Notes under the pieces: generated by a model
What the model was told of the DNA's origin: nothing
The model's database searches: none
The model's input: only the letters and a program-made list of their open reading frames with translations
Made by a program: the position numbers and the translations under genes
In this document: in pieces, positions 32,283 through 41,180 of the stretch
Position numbering within the stretch: position 1 is the first letter of the stretch
How the letters are laid out: each line of letters starts with the position of its first letter
From: Bacteroidales bacterium
Lineage (GTDB): Bacteria > Bacteroidota > Bacteroidia > Bacteroidales > UBA932
Reading direction: 5' to 3'
Assembly: GCA_017614715.1 (NCBI GenBank)
Contig: JAGABI010000061.1
Location: 1-54,398 of the forward strand
Length of the DNA stretch: 54,398 nucleotides

Positions 32283-33524
32283 TTACAATATGACATCGAC
32301 TATTTCCCTCACCAGCGCGGGGTCATAGTCGCGTTCTACCTTGATATAGTTCCGGCTGTAGCCGAACATCTTTCCGTCACGCACCGTACTCTCAAACAGC
32401 ACCTGCTCCCGCCGGCCACAGTTTGCCTCGCAGAATTCTGCGTGCAGCCGGCTGCACAACTCCTCCAGGCGTGCCACCCGCTCTGTCTTGACACTCTCCT
32501 GCACCTGGCCGGGCATATCCGCCGCAGGCGTTCCAGCCCTCCTGGAATAAGGGAAGATATGGATAAATGCCGGGTGTATCTGCTCCAGGAAGCGATAGGT
32601 CTGTTCAAAATCGGCATCAGTCTCGCCCGGGAAACCCGCAATCACGTCGATACCGAAGAACACATGCTCCATCTTGCCGCGGATATACTCTATCCTGCGT
32701 CGGAAGAAATCTGTGTTGTAACGGCGGTGCATAGCCGCCAGCACCCGGTCGCACCCGGACTGCAGCGGGATGTGGAAGTGCGGCAGGAACTTGGTGCCGG
32801 AAGCGATCCAGTCCACAATCTCCTCTGTGAGCAGATTCGGTTCGATTGAAGATATACGGTAGCGCTCTATGCCCTCCACGGCGTTCAGCGCCTTTATCAG
32901 ATCAAAAAATGACTCCCCGGTACTCTTGCCAAAGTCACCGGTATTCACCCCTGTGAGAACCACCTCCTTGAAACCGGAAGCGGCGATGGCCTCGGCCTGG
33001 GCCACGATATCGGCAATTGGGGCGTTGCGGCTGTCACCACGGGCCAGCGGCACCGTGCAATAGGTACAATGGTAGTCGCATCCGTCCTGCACCTTTAAAA
33101 AGGCACGGGTGCGCCCGGTGGAAGAGTGCGCGGCAAAAAACTTGCGGCTCTGCTCAATTGGCTTGACAAAAATCTTTTGTGGAATGCTTTCTGCGGTAGC
33201 GATTGCGAGCAATTCCCCTTTATAGTCTGAGCCCACCACAGCCCAGACGCCATCCAACTCAGCGAGCTGCTCTGCACGCAGCTGCGCCTGGCAGCCAGCC
33301 ACAATAATACGGGCTCCGGGCGCCTTGCGGTGCAGGCGGCGGATCAGGTTGCGCCCCTTCTTGTCGGCGTGTTCCGTGACGGAGCAGGTATTGACGACAT
33401 AGATATCGGCAGGCTCACCCGCATCTACAATCTCAAAACCGGCAGCCTCAAATGCGCGGGCCCAGGAGGACGATTCTGCAAAAGACAGCTTGCAGCCAAG
33501 AGTATCGAAAGCCGCCCGCTTCAT
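32283..33524 (-). CDS. mtaB: tRNA (N6-L-threonylcarbamoyladenosine(37)-C2)-methylthiotransferase
   Basis: 413-residue radical-SAM methylthiotransferase that converts t6A37 to ms2t6A37 in tRNA. The N-terminal UPF0004 domain shows its three cluster cysteines in TLGCKLS, VNTCSVT and VAGCQAQ. The radical-SAM domain has CDYHCTYC, and the central part carries GVNTGDFG and IPLQSGCDRVLAAMHRRYN. A short C-terminal TRAM-like segment follows. The start FDTLGCKL just after MKRAA is typical of the MtaB rather than MiaB branch. It is 3 bp downstream of folB and 3 bp upstream of the MBL gene. Confidence 0.92.
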   Translation of the reverse strand: MKRAAFDTLGCKLSFAESSSWARAFEAAGFEIVDAGEPADIYVVNTCSVTEHADKKGRNLIRRLHRKAPGARIIVAGCQAQLRAEQLAELDGVWAVVGSDYKGELLAIATAESIPQKIFVKPIEQSRKFFAAHSSTGRTRAFLKVQDGCDYHCTYCTVPLARGDSRNAPIADIVAQAEAIAASGFKEVVLTGVNTGDFGKSTGESFFDLIKALNAVEGIERYRISSIEPNLLTEEIVDWIASGTKFLPHFHIPLQSGCDRVLAAMHRRYNTDFFRRRIEYIRGKMEHVFFGIDVIAGFPGETDADFEQTYRFLEQIHPAFIHIFPYSRRAGTPAADMPGQVQESVKTERVARLEELCSRLHAEFCEANCGRREQVLFESTVRDGKMFGYSRNYIKVERDYDPALVREIVDVIL

Positions 33525-33527
33525 AAC

Positions 33528-33908
33528 CTAAAAGCTAAGTGTTACGCAGGCCGCGGTATGCTCAGCATCAAGCGCGTTCTGGGCGTATTCAAACGGAGGA
33601 TTCATCTTGCAGATGGTGACGGTGGCATGCTTTACCGCCGGCGCGTAGTATCGGACGTTTTTCAGGATTTTGCCCGCCACATGCTCCAGCAGATTAGCTG
33701 GAGTGCCCATCTCGCTCTTGACGATATTGTAAAGCAGCGAATAGTCAACGGTATGCTTGAGATCGTCGGTTGCAGCCGCCTTGCGCAAATCCACCGTACA
33801 GCGCAGCGAGACGTTATAATCCGCACCCACTATGCGCTCCTGCGGCAGGCATCCGTGATATGCGTGGAAGCGCAGATCCTTAAGTTCTATGATACCCTCT
33901 TTATTCAT
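33528..33908 (-). CDS. folB: Dihydroneopterin aldolase
   Basis: 126 residues from the ATG at 33908; a longer frame to 34031 would run through the preceding methyltransferase gene. FolB cleaves 7,8-dihydroneopterin to 6-hydroxymethyl-7,8-dihydropterin in folate synthesis. Hallmarks are LKDLRFHAYHGCLPQER near the N-terminus (with the conserved Tyr/His-Gly region), VDYSLLYNIV, LLEHVAGKIL and a C-terminal VTICKMNPPF. Its ATG overlaps the stop codon of the RsmI-like gene, indicating translational coupling. Confidence 0.92.
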   Translation of the reverse strand: MNKEGIIELKDLRFHAYHGCLPQERIVGADYNVSLRCTVDLRKAAATDDLKHTVDYSLLYNIVKSEMGTPANLLEHVAGKILKNVRYYAPAVKHATVTICKMNPPFEYAQNALDAEHTAACVTLSF

Positions 33909-34615
33909 CACTTTGCAAGCATTACAAACACGCACGGCCGTTTGCCGATTGTAACCGGGTTGCGGCGCCACTGACCGACTTCCCTGGTGCGGATAAAGGC
34001 ATCCGCCTGGGTAATATTGGCCGCCACGCAAAGCCGCGTTGCGCCATCCAGCGTCTCCAGCATATCGGACATAAGGGAGTCGTTGCGATAGGGAGTCTCG
34101 ATTATTATCTGGGTCTGGTTCAGCCGGCGTGAGATGCGCTCCAACTCCTGCAGGCGGGCACGGCGCTCAGCCGCCTTAACCGGGAGATAACCCGTAAAGG
34201 CGAACGACTGCCCGTTGAGTCCCGACGACATTAGCGCCATCATAAGTGATGAGGGCCCTACCAGCGGAATTACCTCTATATCGAGACTATGGGCCTCCGC
34301 AACCAGGATGCTGCCCGGATCGGCGACTGCCGGAAGGCCGGCTTCGCTTATCAGGCCGACGTCCTGTCCATCTTCCAGCAACCGGACATAACCGGCGGCA
34401 TCTTCTGCAGAAGTGTGTTCATTTAATTCGTAAAAAGTCAGGCTGTCTATATTCCCCTTGAGCCCGGCAGCGGAGAGGAAGCGGCGGGCAGTGCGGACCT
34501 CCTCCACAACATAGGTGCTGATATTGCGTATGCAGGCGAAAACCGCAGCGGGAAGAACCTCGTGCGGATCACCTTCACCCAGCGGCGATGGAATCAAAAA
34601 CAACCGTCCTTTCAT
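33908..34615 (-). CDS. Tetrapyrrole-methylase-fold SAM methyltransferase (RsmI-like, short form)
   Basis: 235-residue SAM-dependent methyltransferase. It begins GRLFLIPSPLGEGDP. The active-site motif GLISEAGLPAVADPGSILVAEAH and the SAM region VPLVGPSSLMMALMSSGLNGQSFAFTGYLP match RsmI, which methylates the 2'-O of C1402 in 16S rRNA. It is about 40 residues shorter than canonical RsmI at the C-terminus and belongs to a short Bacteroidota form, so rRNA is the likely but unproven target. It lies between the AddA-like gene (12-bp gap) and folB. Confidence 0.82.
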   Translation of the reverse strand: MKGRLFLIPSPLGEGDPHEVLPAAVFACIRNISTYVVEEVRTARRFLSAAGLKGNIDSLTFYELNEHTSAEDAAGYVRLLEDGQDVGLISEAGLPAVADPGSILVAEAHSLDIEVIPLVGPSSLMMALMSSGLNGQSFAFTGYLPVKAAERRARLQELERISRRLNQTQIIIETPYRNDSLMSDMLETLDGATRLCVAANITQADAFIRTREVGQWRRNPVTIGKRPCVFVMLAK

Positions 34616-34627
34616 AGGAAGGCGAAG

Positions 34628-37600
34628 TTACGCAACTTTTTCGATATTGTTCTCGGCAGCATACCAAAGATACCCCTCTACCTGACTGTATCCCATCTGG
34701 CGGAGCATCTCCATATATTGCATCACCTGACGGCGGTATCCGGCATGATGAGCGCCAAACTTATAATCCACCACCACAGCGCGGATGCCGTAAATCACCA
34801 CCCGGTCTGGGCGATGCACTTTGCCGTCGGTATCAATTATGGAGAGTTCGTTGAATACCTCAACACCGGTTGCAAACCAGCCGTAAGGCGCCGCCGTGGC
34901 CACCATCCTCTCCACCAAAGCCCCGGTCTCAGAAGATGCCTCCGCAGAGAGTTCTCCCGATTCAACAGCCTGCGACACCGCCCACGGAATATCCTCCGGA
35001 GCATTTATGCGCGAAAGGATATCGTGCAAAACAATGCCTCTTGCACGGGCAGCCCAGCGTCCCTCGGGATTGAAGAAATCGGAGCCCCTGTAAACCAGTT
35101 CCAGCCTCTTGCGGGAACCGGTTCCCTCCATCGGGATGGAGTTATATCCATCCAGTTTTATACTGTCTATACTATCGCCGGCATTTGCCTTGTACTGCTC
35201 CGGTTCCCCCGCCTCAAAAACATTCCCCTCCATCTTTCCGGCAAGATAATCCTGCAGCATATTTGAGATACCCTTCTTTCTTCCCCCTACATTGGCAAAT
35301 ACCACCAGCTCGTGCTCTGCACGGGTAAAGGCGACATATGCGGTATTAAGGGCATCCATCTTATAGAATAACGCCTCTTGCGCGTAAAAATCCCTGAAGG
35401 TCGATTCCTCCACCTCTTTTTTGAATTCCACCGGCATTATGCCAGTATCAAAATCATCCTTGCCCGCACACCACATATAATTGGGATTGTTATTGCCAGG
35501 GGTGAGCGCTTCGTGGAAAAACGGCATAATCACTACCGGGCAACCCAACCCCTTGGCTTTGTGGATAGTCATTATGCGCACAGCGTTGGCGCCCTTGGGA
35601 GCAGAGATAGCCTGTTTGCAACCTGTCTCCTCCCACCAGCGCACGAAACCAGCGATATCGGAACCATTGTCGCGCATATAATCCAGCACGACATCCATAA
35701 ATGCCATCAGATATGGCATCTGCCCCTCAAGCAGATCCTCGCCAAGTGAGCGGACTATGTTCTCGCAAATGTCGTACAGCGAGTTCCCGCTTAAGTCAAC
35801 AAAATCTACATCAAGACCGATTTCTTTGATAATCTGAGCATTGACCGCGTCATCCGGGTTGACCATATACTTCAATACCGCCACAATCCGCTGGACATAT
35901 CCGGAAGAGCCCACCACAAGTGACTCATCGGTAATCACATCTATCTCGTCTGCAATCAGTCGGACTGCGGCAGCGGCAGCCTCTTTGTTAGTGCGAACCA
36001 GCACGTAAACATCGCTGCGGGGATATCCCTGGGAGTCGAGCCGGGATATCTCATCTTTAAGCAAAGCCAGCGAAGGGATGTCTCCATTCTCCTCATCCTT
36101 ACCCTCATAGAACGTCACTTTAACATAACCACCACCTTTTGAGACAGCCTCCTGGTGACAATCGGAATATACCTTTGCAACGGTCTCATCTCCGTCGAAA
36201 CTACCGCCATCCTGTCTGGTAATTGTCTCGAAGAACCCGTTGTTGAAGTCAACTACGGCCTTGTCGCTGCGATAATTGCGCAACAGCGTCTCGTGGCGGA
36301 GATTTTTGCCATCCAAGGCAGAATCTATCCCGCTTTCCAGGGTGTTCCAGTCGCTCCCGCGCCAGCGATATATACTCTGCTTGACGTCTCCCACAATCAG
36401 GTTGTCTCCACCCGCATCCAGACTCTGCTCCAGCAGCGGCTTGAAGTTGTCCCACTGCATCAGCGAGAAATCCTGGAATTCGTCCAGCAGGTAGTGGTCT
36501 ATCCAACTGCCTATCCTCTCGTAGATGAACGGGGTGTCGCTTGAGCCAATCATTGTGTGCAATGCATCGGTGGTCTCGCCCAGCAGCATCAGGTTATTCT
36601 CTTTGAGATACTTGCCCAGGGCGTCATAGATTCCGCCGAATATCTTCATCACACCCAGATTGTTGCGGATAATCAGCGCGGTACGGTATTTTGCATAGGA
36701 TTCGCCAAACAAATCCACTATCTGTCTCAGCAGGACATCAAGGCCCGGTTTATCTCCACGGCTGCAGGCTGCCATGGCGCGCGGTTGCATCGTTTTCAAG
36801 TTCTTGGCTGCGAACCAGCTGTCCGGTCCGGCAGTGAACATTTCCTTCTGCCCTGCGGTCAGCAAGGGCATCCCACCCTTGGCATAAGCCGGCAGTTTTT
36901 GCATGGCACCTTTCTGCCCGCCTTTGAAATCATCCAACGAGAGACTTTGCTCTGCAATGGCCGCCAAAGCCTCTTTGGCAGCACCGCTCAGTTCCTTTTC
37001 AAACCAATCCACATAGTCGGCCGCAGCCTTGCCCACAACATCGATTTTGTCGGCATCGGAGTCATAATCGCCCGCCTTTTTCTTGAAATCCTCCTTTATG
37101 AACAGCTTGGCAAAGTCGAGCAGCTGCTTTGTATATTTGGATTCGCTGTTGTATCGCCACTGGTCAAGGGCGAAACCATTAATTACCTTGTATATCTTGT
37201 CGGCATCCGGCGTCGAGGCGTCATCGAGGCTGGAGAGCATATCGTCTATGGCGTGCGAGAGGACATCCTCGTCGCTGAGCTCTATCCGATAGTTGGAGAA
37301 ACGCCCCAGCTCCCGGGCAAACGACCGGAATATCTGCTGGAAGAACTTGTCAATTGTTGTGACCTGAAAGTTAGAATAATCGTGGAGAATGGCCGTCAGG
37401 ATGGTCTTTGCGCGCGCGCTGACCCTTTCCGCATCGGCGGCAGAGAGATCCTTGATCTCTTCACCCCTCCCCTGCGAAAGATTGTACAGGATCGAGACGA
37501 TGCGGCTCTTCATCTCCTCGGTGGCCTTGTTGGTGAAGGTCACCGCCAGAATGTGCTTATAACTCTCGGTATCGGCATTTGCCCCGAGCAGTATGTCGAT

Positions 37601-37672
37601 ATATTTATGCGCCAGCGTATGGGTCTTGCCGCTGCCCGCCGAAGCTTTGTATATTTCAAGTATTCCCTTCAT
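34628..37672 (-). CDS. addA: AddA/RecB-like UvrD-type helicase-nuclease
   Basis: 1014-residue subunit of a double-strand-break end-processing helicase-nuclease. SF1 motifs are clear: Walker A ASAGSGKTHTLA near the N-terminus, LAVTFTNKATEEMKSR, Walker B LLDEFQDFS, VGDVKQSIYRWRG, VRIMTIHKAKGLGCPVV and YVAFTRAEHELV. A C-terminal PD-(D/E)XK nuclease is present, with HRPDRVV...VVVDYKFG and QVMQYMEM in order, so both helicase and nuclease appear intact. It is 12 bp downstream of the AddB-like gene. The symbol is used for functional analogy; the chain is shorter than B. subtilis AddA. Confidence 0.87.
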   Translation of the reverse strand: MKGILEIYKASAGSGKTHTLAHKYIDILLGANADTESYKHILAVTFTNKATEEMKSRIVSILYNLSQGRGEEIKDLSAADAERVSARAKTILTAILHDYSNFQVTTIDKFFQQIFRSFARELGRFSNYRIELSDEDVLSHAIDDMLSSLDDASTPDADKIYKVINGFALDQWRYNSESKYTKQLLDFAKLFIKEDFKKKAGDYDSDADKIDVVGKAAADYVDWFEKELSGAAKEALAAIAEQSLSLDDFKGGQKGAMQKLPAYAKGGMPLLTAGQKEMFTAGPDSWFAAKNLKTMQPRAMAACSRGDKPGLDVLLRQIVDLFGESYAKYRTALIIRNNLGVMKIFGGIYDALGKYLKENNLMLLGETTDALHTMIGSSDTPFIYERIGSWIDHYLLDEFQDFSLMQWDNFKPLLEQSLDAGGDNLIVGDVKQSIYRWRGSDWNTLESGIDSALDGKNLRHETLLRNYRSDKAVVDFNNGFFETITRQDGGSFDGDETVAKVYSDCHQEAVSKGGGYVKVTFYEGKDEENGDIPSLALLKDEISRLDSQGYPRSDVYVLVRTNKEAAAAAVRLIADEIDVITDESLVVGSSGYVQRIVAVLKYMVNPDDAVNAQIIKEIGLDVDFVDLSGNSLYDICENIVRSLGEDLLEGQMPYLMAFMDVVLDYMRDNGSDIAGFVRWWEETGCKQAISAPKGANAVRIMTIHKAKGLGCPVVIMPFFHEALTPGNNNPNYMWCAGKDDFDTGIMPVEFKKEVEESTFRDFYAQEALFYKMDALNTAYVAFTRAEHELVVFANVGGRKKGISNMLQDYLAGKMEGNVFEAGEPEQYKANAGDSIDSIKLDGYNSIPMEGTGSRKRLELVYRGSDFFNPEGRWAARARGIVLHDILSRINAPEDIPWAVSQAVESGELSAEASSETGALVERMVATAAPYGWFATGVEVFNELSIIDTDGKVHRPDRVVIYGIRAVVVDYKFGAHHAGYRRQVMQYMEMLRQMGYSQVEGYLWYAAENNIEKVA

Positions 37673-37684
37673 GATGTTACCCTC

Positions 37685-40483
37685 CTATCTGCCGCAAATT
37701 GCCTTAGCGGGGCAATAATCGCACGTTTTGTTGCCCGCCGCCACAGAGTCGAACGCCTCCGACGGGTCGAATATCTCCCCTATCAAACCCTTGAGCCTTT
37801 GGCCGAAGGCCTCTACCGTCTCTTTGGGGCAGTACTTGCTCTCCACCCCCTGGGAATAGAGGTTCCTGACCTGATATACCGCGAGGTTGAACTCCTTGCC
37901 GGAGTCCTTCTCCATGGAGAGAAGCAGGGCATAAACCAGCAACTGGAAAGAGGTCTTCTTTTCACCTTCGAATACTTTTTCAAGGCACGACTCATTCAGA
38001 TAGCTGCCCACCTCGTTTACCGTACCAGTTTTATAATCGCAGATGCGCAGGTGATCGCCATCCTTGCGGTCGAGCCTGTCTATAAACCCCTTGATGCGGG
38101 CTTTTGACGGGACTCCGGACACATCTATTTCGATGGTGTTGAGCATCTGCTTCTCTGAAGCCATATAGGTGAACGGAGCATAATCGCAGTCGCGGCGCAG
38201 CGTGGTGCGCACCATCTCCGCCACAAGATTGGCCGTGATCTGGTTGCGACGTCCCAGCGGGGCGTCATCCGCCTGCTTGAGTTCCCTGTTCAGGAAGATG
38301 GCAACCTGACCCTCCACATATCCTTTCTCTTTTATCAAGCGGTCCAATACCTCTTTCGTCACAACGGACCCCCGGCCAAGATGCTCGTACACAGCCTCCA
38401 TAGTGTGATGGAAGGTGTTACCAAACTGCCCGGCATCCACCTCTTCCGTAACTTCATCCTCCTCTTTAAGACCGGCGACATACTTGTAATAAAACTTCAG
38501 GCGGCAGGCCAGATAGTCGTTAAGCGAGCTTGCAGACAAATATTTGCCGCCGCCACCGCCTTCCAGATAGAGGTCCCGCATCCTGGCCAATACTTCATCT
38601 GTCTTGGCCACAGTGCGGACAGCCCCCTCTACCGGCTTGATCTCCAAATCGACACTACTGAACTCCATCGGGAAATGGTAATGGTAGCGCAACTGCTTCA
38701 CAAAACGGCTCTCCTCGCCGCTCAACAGTCCTTTTGTGCGGGAGTCGTAAATGAGCACAACCTTTTTTGCGCGATAGATGCTGCGATAAAAGTGATACGC
38801 CGCAATAGAGTCGAACAACTCTACCGTCGGCAGGCCGAATCCGCGCCGGACATTATATGGTATCAGGCTGTCGCCCACGCTCTTTGCGGGGAAAACGCCC
38901 TCGTTTACAGAAAGGATGATAAGGGTCTCGAAGTCGATTGCCCGGACCTCAAGCGGGCCCATAACCTGCAGGCCGCTGAGCGGTTCACCGCGGAAATCCA
39001 CCGTCAGGCGGGAGGTCACTTCGCGCAAGAAACGGAAGTAGGTCTTCACCGACATGGGGATGTTAAGGTCGCGCAGGTGGCTGATTGAGGTAAAATAGCC
39101 GTGCGCAAACTCGCACTCGATGCCGGGCAGCGACGGGGCAATCGTATTCAGGCACTCCATCTGCCATGAAGCCACGCCCGCAGTATCTGTCTGCGGCGTA
39201 AAAAGCTGCTTTAGGATATCGTCGCCGACAAACATATCCCCGCTCACGTAAATCATGTTAGACTTTACTATATCCAGCTTAAGCTGCGGCGCAGTTTCGG
39301 GGCAAAGGTTGCGCACAAACGGATGGTTCAGGATTGCCAGGACATCCTTGTGATAGAAGCCCCGCCCTTCGCGGCGGTTTATCTGCAGCGAAGCCATCAT
39401 ATCCATCAGCGAAGCCGTAGCGCTGTTGTGCAACCCGTAGCCCATAGTGACATTGATGTGCCGGATATCCTCCGGTATCGAATTGAGCAGCGACATCAGC
39501 AGATTCTCGTCCGGGAGCACCACGGCCGTGGAATCTTCTCCCGCCGCAGCCAGCTCAGCAGCCGCCACCTTGGCCTGGGCCACTGCACTAGATGCCGCCA
39601 CGACCTTTATCTGCGGAGTTCCGGCCGCCTCTGCCTCAATTTTGAACTTGGAGGGATATTTCTCCAGGTAACCTTTTATAAAGTGAGACGCCTTGTTGGC
39701 CGGATCGCGCAGACACTCGCCATAATAATCCCAGTAAAAGTCGCCGTCCGCCTCCCGGCGGAGATAATCCAGCAGCACCATCTCGCACTTGCAAAGGGCG
39801 TTCTGCCCCACGACTACAACGCGCTCGTAACCAGCCAGGAAAGACGGAGCCTCTGCATCATCTGACAACAGCCTTTCTGCCACCTGGCGCTGCAGCATCC
39901 CTTCGTATGCGATTCCTCGCCTGAAGAGCTCTTCGCGAAAGGCGGTATAAAGATCGTCCAGGATGGACCACATCCCCAGAAACTTCGTCTTCTGCTCAGA
40001 TTCTTTTCCAGAGACAATCACACCCCAGAAACGCTTCAAGGCATCCTTCTGCTCTTCTGAAAGGAAGTCATAGCCGCTGTCCAACTCGCGCAGGTCGCTT
40101 ATGAGTGCAAACAGTTTGGCATGATCCGCCATATACTTGTCAACGTCGTTGAAATCGGCAAGAATGGTCTCGCCAAGCGACACGAATTCATCAAACCCTT
40201 CGCTTTCCCGTCCCCGATTACGGCATATTGCAGAGTACTGCGTCCACAATATGTACAGCAACTCTATCTTGTCGCCACGCCTGAGCTCGCCCAAGCGGGC
40301 AAACAGGTCGCCTATAGTGATTATATCCGGCGAGAACAGCGGCTTGCTGCTGCACTGGCCCAGGTACTTCTGGAAGAACAGCGACGACCGGCGTGAGGGG
40401 AACACAAACAGGCACCGCCTGAGCTCAACCTCATCCTGGGCAGAATAGGCCTTGGCAATCTGATATAAGAAGCTGTTTTTCAT
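37685..40483 (-). CDS. addB: AddB-like nuclease with Fe-S cluster
   Basis: 932-residue partner of the AddA-like protein. The N-terminal LFVFPSRRSSLFFQKYL resembles the inactive helicase-like head of AddB. The C-terminal PD-(D/E)XK nuclease has LSASSLNDYLACRLKFYYKYV, HHTMEAVYEHLG, and ICDYKTGTV as the Asp-x-Lys motif. The Cys in LACRLKF together with CDYCPAKAIC at the very end forms the four-Cys set of the AddB iron-sulfur cluster that clamps the nuclease domain. Its ATG overlaps the stop of the PAP2 gene (ATGA). Confidence 0.85.
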   Translation of the reverse strand: MKNSFLYQIAKAYSAQDEVELRRCLFVFPSRRSSLFFQKYLGQCSSKPLFSPDIITIGDLFARLGELRRGDKIELLYILWTQYSAICRNRGRESEGFDEFVSLGETILADFNDVDKYMADHAKLFALISDLRELDSGYDFLSEEQKDALKRFWGVIVSGKESEQKTKFLGMWSILDDLYTAFREELFRRGIAYEGMLQRQVAERLLSDDAEAPSFLAGYERVVVVGQNALCKCEMVLLDYLRREADGDFYWDYYGECLRDPANKASHFIKGYLEKYPSKFKIEAEAAGTPQIKVVAASSAVAQAKVAAAELAAAGEDSTAVVLPDENLLMSLLNSIPEDIRHINVTMGYGLHNSATASLMDMMASLQINRREGRGFYHKDVLAILNHPFVRNLCPETAPQLKLDIVKSNMIYVSGDMFVGDDILKQLFTPQTDTAGVASWQMECLNTIAPSLPGIECEFAHGYFTSISHLRDLNIPMSVKTYFRFLREVTSRLTVDFRGEPLSGLQVMGPLEVRAIDFETLIILSVNEGVFPAKSVGDSLIPYNVRRGFGLPTVELFDSIAAYHFYRSIYRAKKVVLIYDSRTKGLLSGEESRFVKQLRYHYHFPMEFSSVDLEIKPVEGAVRTVAKTDEVLARMRDLYLEGGGGGKYLSASSLNDYLACRLKFYYKYVAGLKEEDEVTEEVDAGQFGNTFHHTMEAVYEHLGRGSVVTKEVLDRLIKEKGYVEGQVAIFLNRELKQADDAPLGRRNQITANLVAEMVRTTLRRDCDYAPFTYMASEKQMLNTIEIDVSGVPSKARIKGFIDRLDRKDGDHLRICDYKTGTVNEVGSYLNESCLEKVFEGEKKTSFQLLVYALLLSMEKDSGKEFNLAVYQVRNLYSQGVESKYCPKETVEAFGQRLKGLIGEIFDPSEAFDSVAAGNKTCDYCPAKAICGR

Positions 40484-41109
40484 GCAACTTGAGGATATTT
40501 GTCAGCGATCTTGTCAACGACAAATTTATACAGGTATGTGAGCAGAATTGCTACACATGTACCATAAATCAAACCCACCGCCACATCCAGCGGAAAATGA
40601 TAACCCAGATATATCCTGCTATATGATACCAGCAGCGCCCAGACAATCATCACTATCCTAAGCCAGCGGCGGCCAAGTATCCTGGTAATCAGCAACGAGT
40701 AACAGATAGTATTAGCCGCATGGGCGGAGAAGAATCCATACGGGCTGCCGGTTCCGGTCGGGAAACGCCCCACGGCTGTAACCGGGTCATACCCGGGGCG
40801 CGGCCGTGCCACCAGCATCTTCACAAAATTAGATCCCCAATCGCACATCAAATAGCCCAGAATGCAGATTGCCAAGGCCGCGATGCCCGCCATCCAGAAA
40901 CGATCTTCTAAAATCGGTCTGCGAATGGCATATCCGCCGCACTGCGTGGCATAGCATTTGCGGAAAAACGCGGCGGTCGCAAGGGCCAGATAGAGCGGAA
41001 TCCATACTGCAATCGCGGAGAGGGACCACATTATCGGGTCAAGAAATGGCGTCCAAGCCCCATTCAGGGAGAGAAATAACCGGTGGTCAAAAGATATGAT
41101 GCTATCCAT
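40480..41109 (-). CDS. PAP2-family phosphatase
   Basis: 209-residue inner-membrane phosphatase with about five helices. The three-part acid phosphatase signature is complete: KMLVARPRP (K-x6-RP), FFSAHAAN (variant of PSGH) and SRIYLGYHFPLD (SR-x5-H-x3-D). Candidates in the family dephosphorylate undecaprenyl-pyrophosphate, lipid A or phosphatidylglycerol-phosphate; no choice is possible from sequence. It is the first gene of a - strand run containing addBA, and is divergent from the barrel gene at 41181. Confidence 0.9.
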   Translation of the reverse strand: MDSIISFDHRLFLSLNGAWTPFLDPIMWSLSAIAVWIPLYLALATAAFFRKCYATQCGGYAIRRPILEDRFWMAGIAALAICILGYLMCDWGSNFVKMLVARPRPGYDPVTAVGRFPTGTGSPYGFFSAHAANTICYSLLITRILGRRWLRIVMIVWALLVSYSRIYLGYHFPLDVAVGLIYGTCVAILLTYLYKFVVDKIADKYPQVA

Positions 41110-41120
41110 CAGAGATTCTG

Positions 41121-41150
41121 TTTGCGATTAACAAAGTTATCTTATTTTTG
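41121..41150 (+). promoter_or_regulatory. Consensus Bacteroidota promoter for the barrel gene
   Basis: A -33 TTTG (41121-41124) and a -7 TATTTTTG (41143-41150) are separated by 18 bp. The spacing and both boxes are close to the published sigma-ABfr consensus. This is the best-formed promoter in the window and supports the downstream start at 41181. Confidence 0.6.
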
Positions 41151-41180
41151 CGGCCGCCACAAACAAATGGAAATAATAAG

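Noticed and set aside
36557-38107. A 516-codon open frame on the + strand
   Set aside because: It spans the junction of the AddA-like and AddB-like genes on the opposite strand, both with clear motifs; an overlapping gene here is very unlikely.
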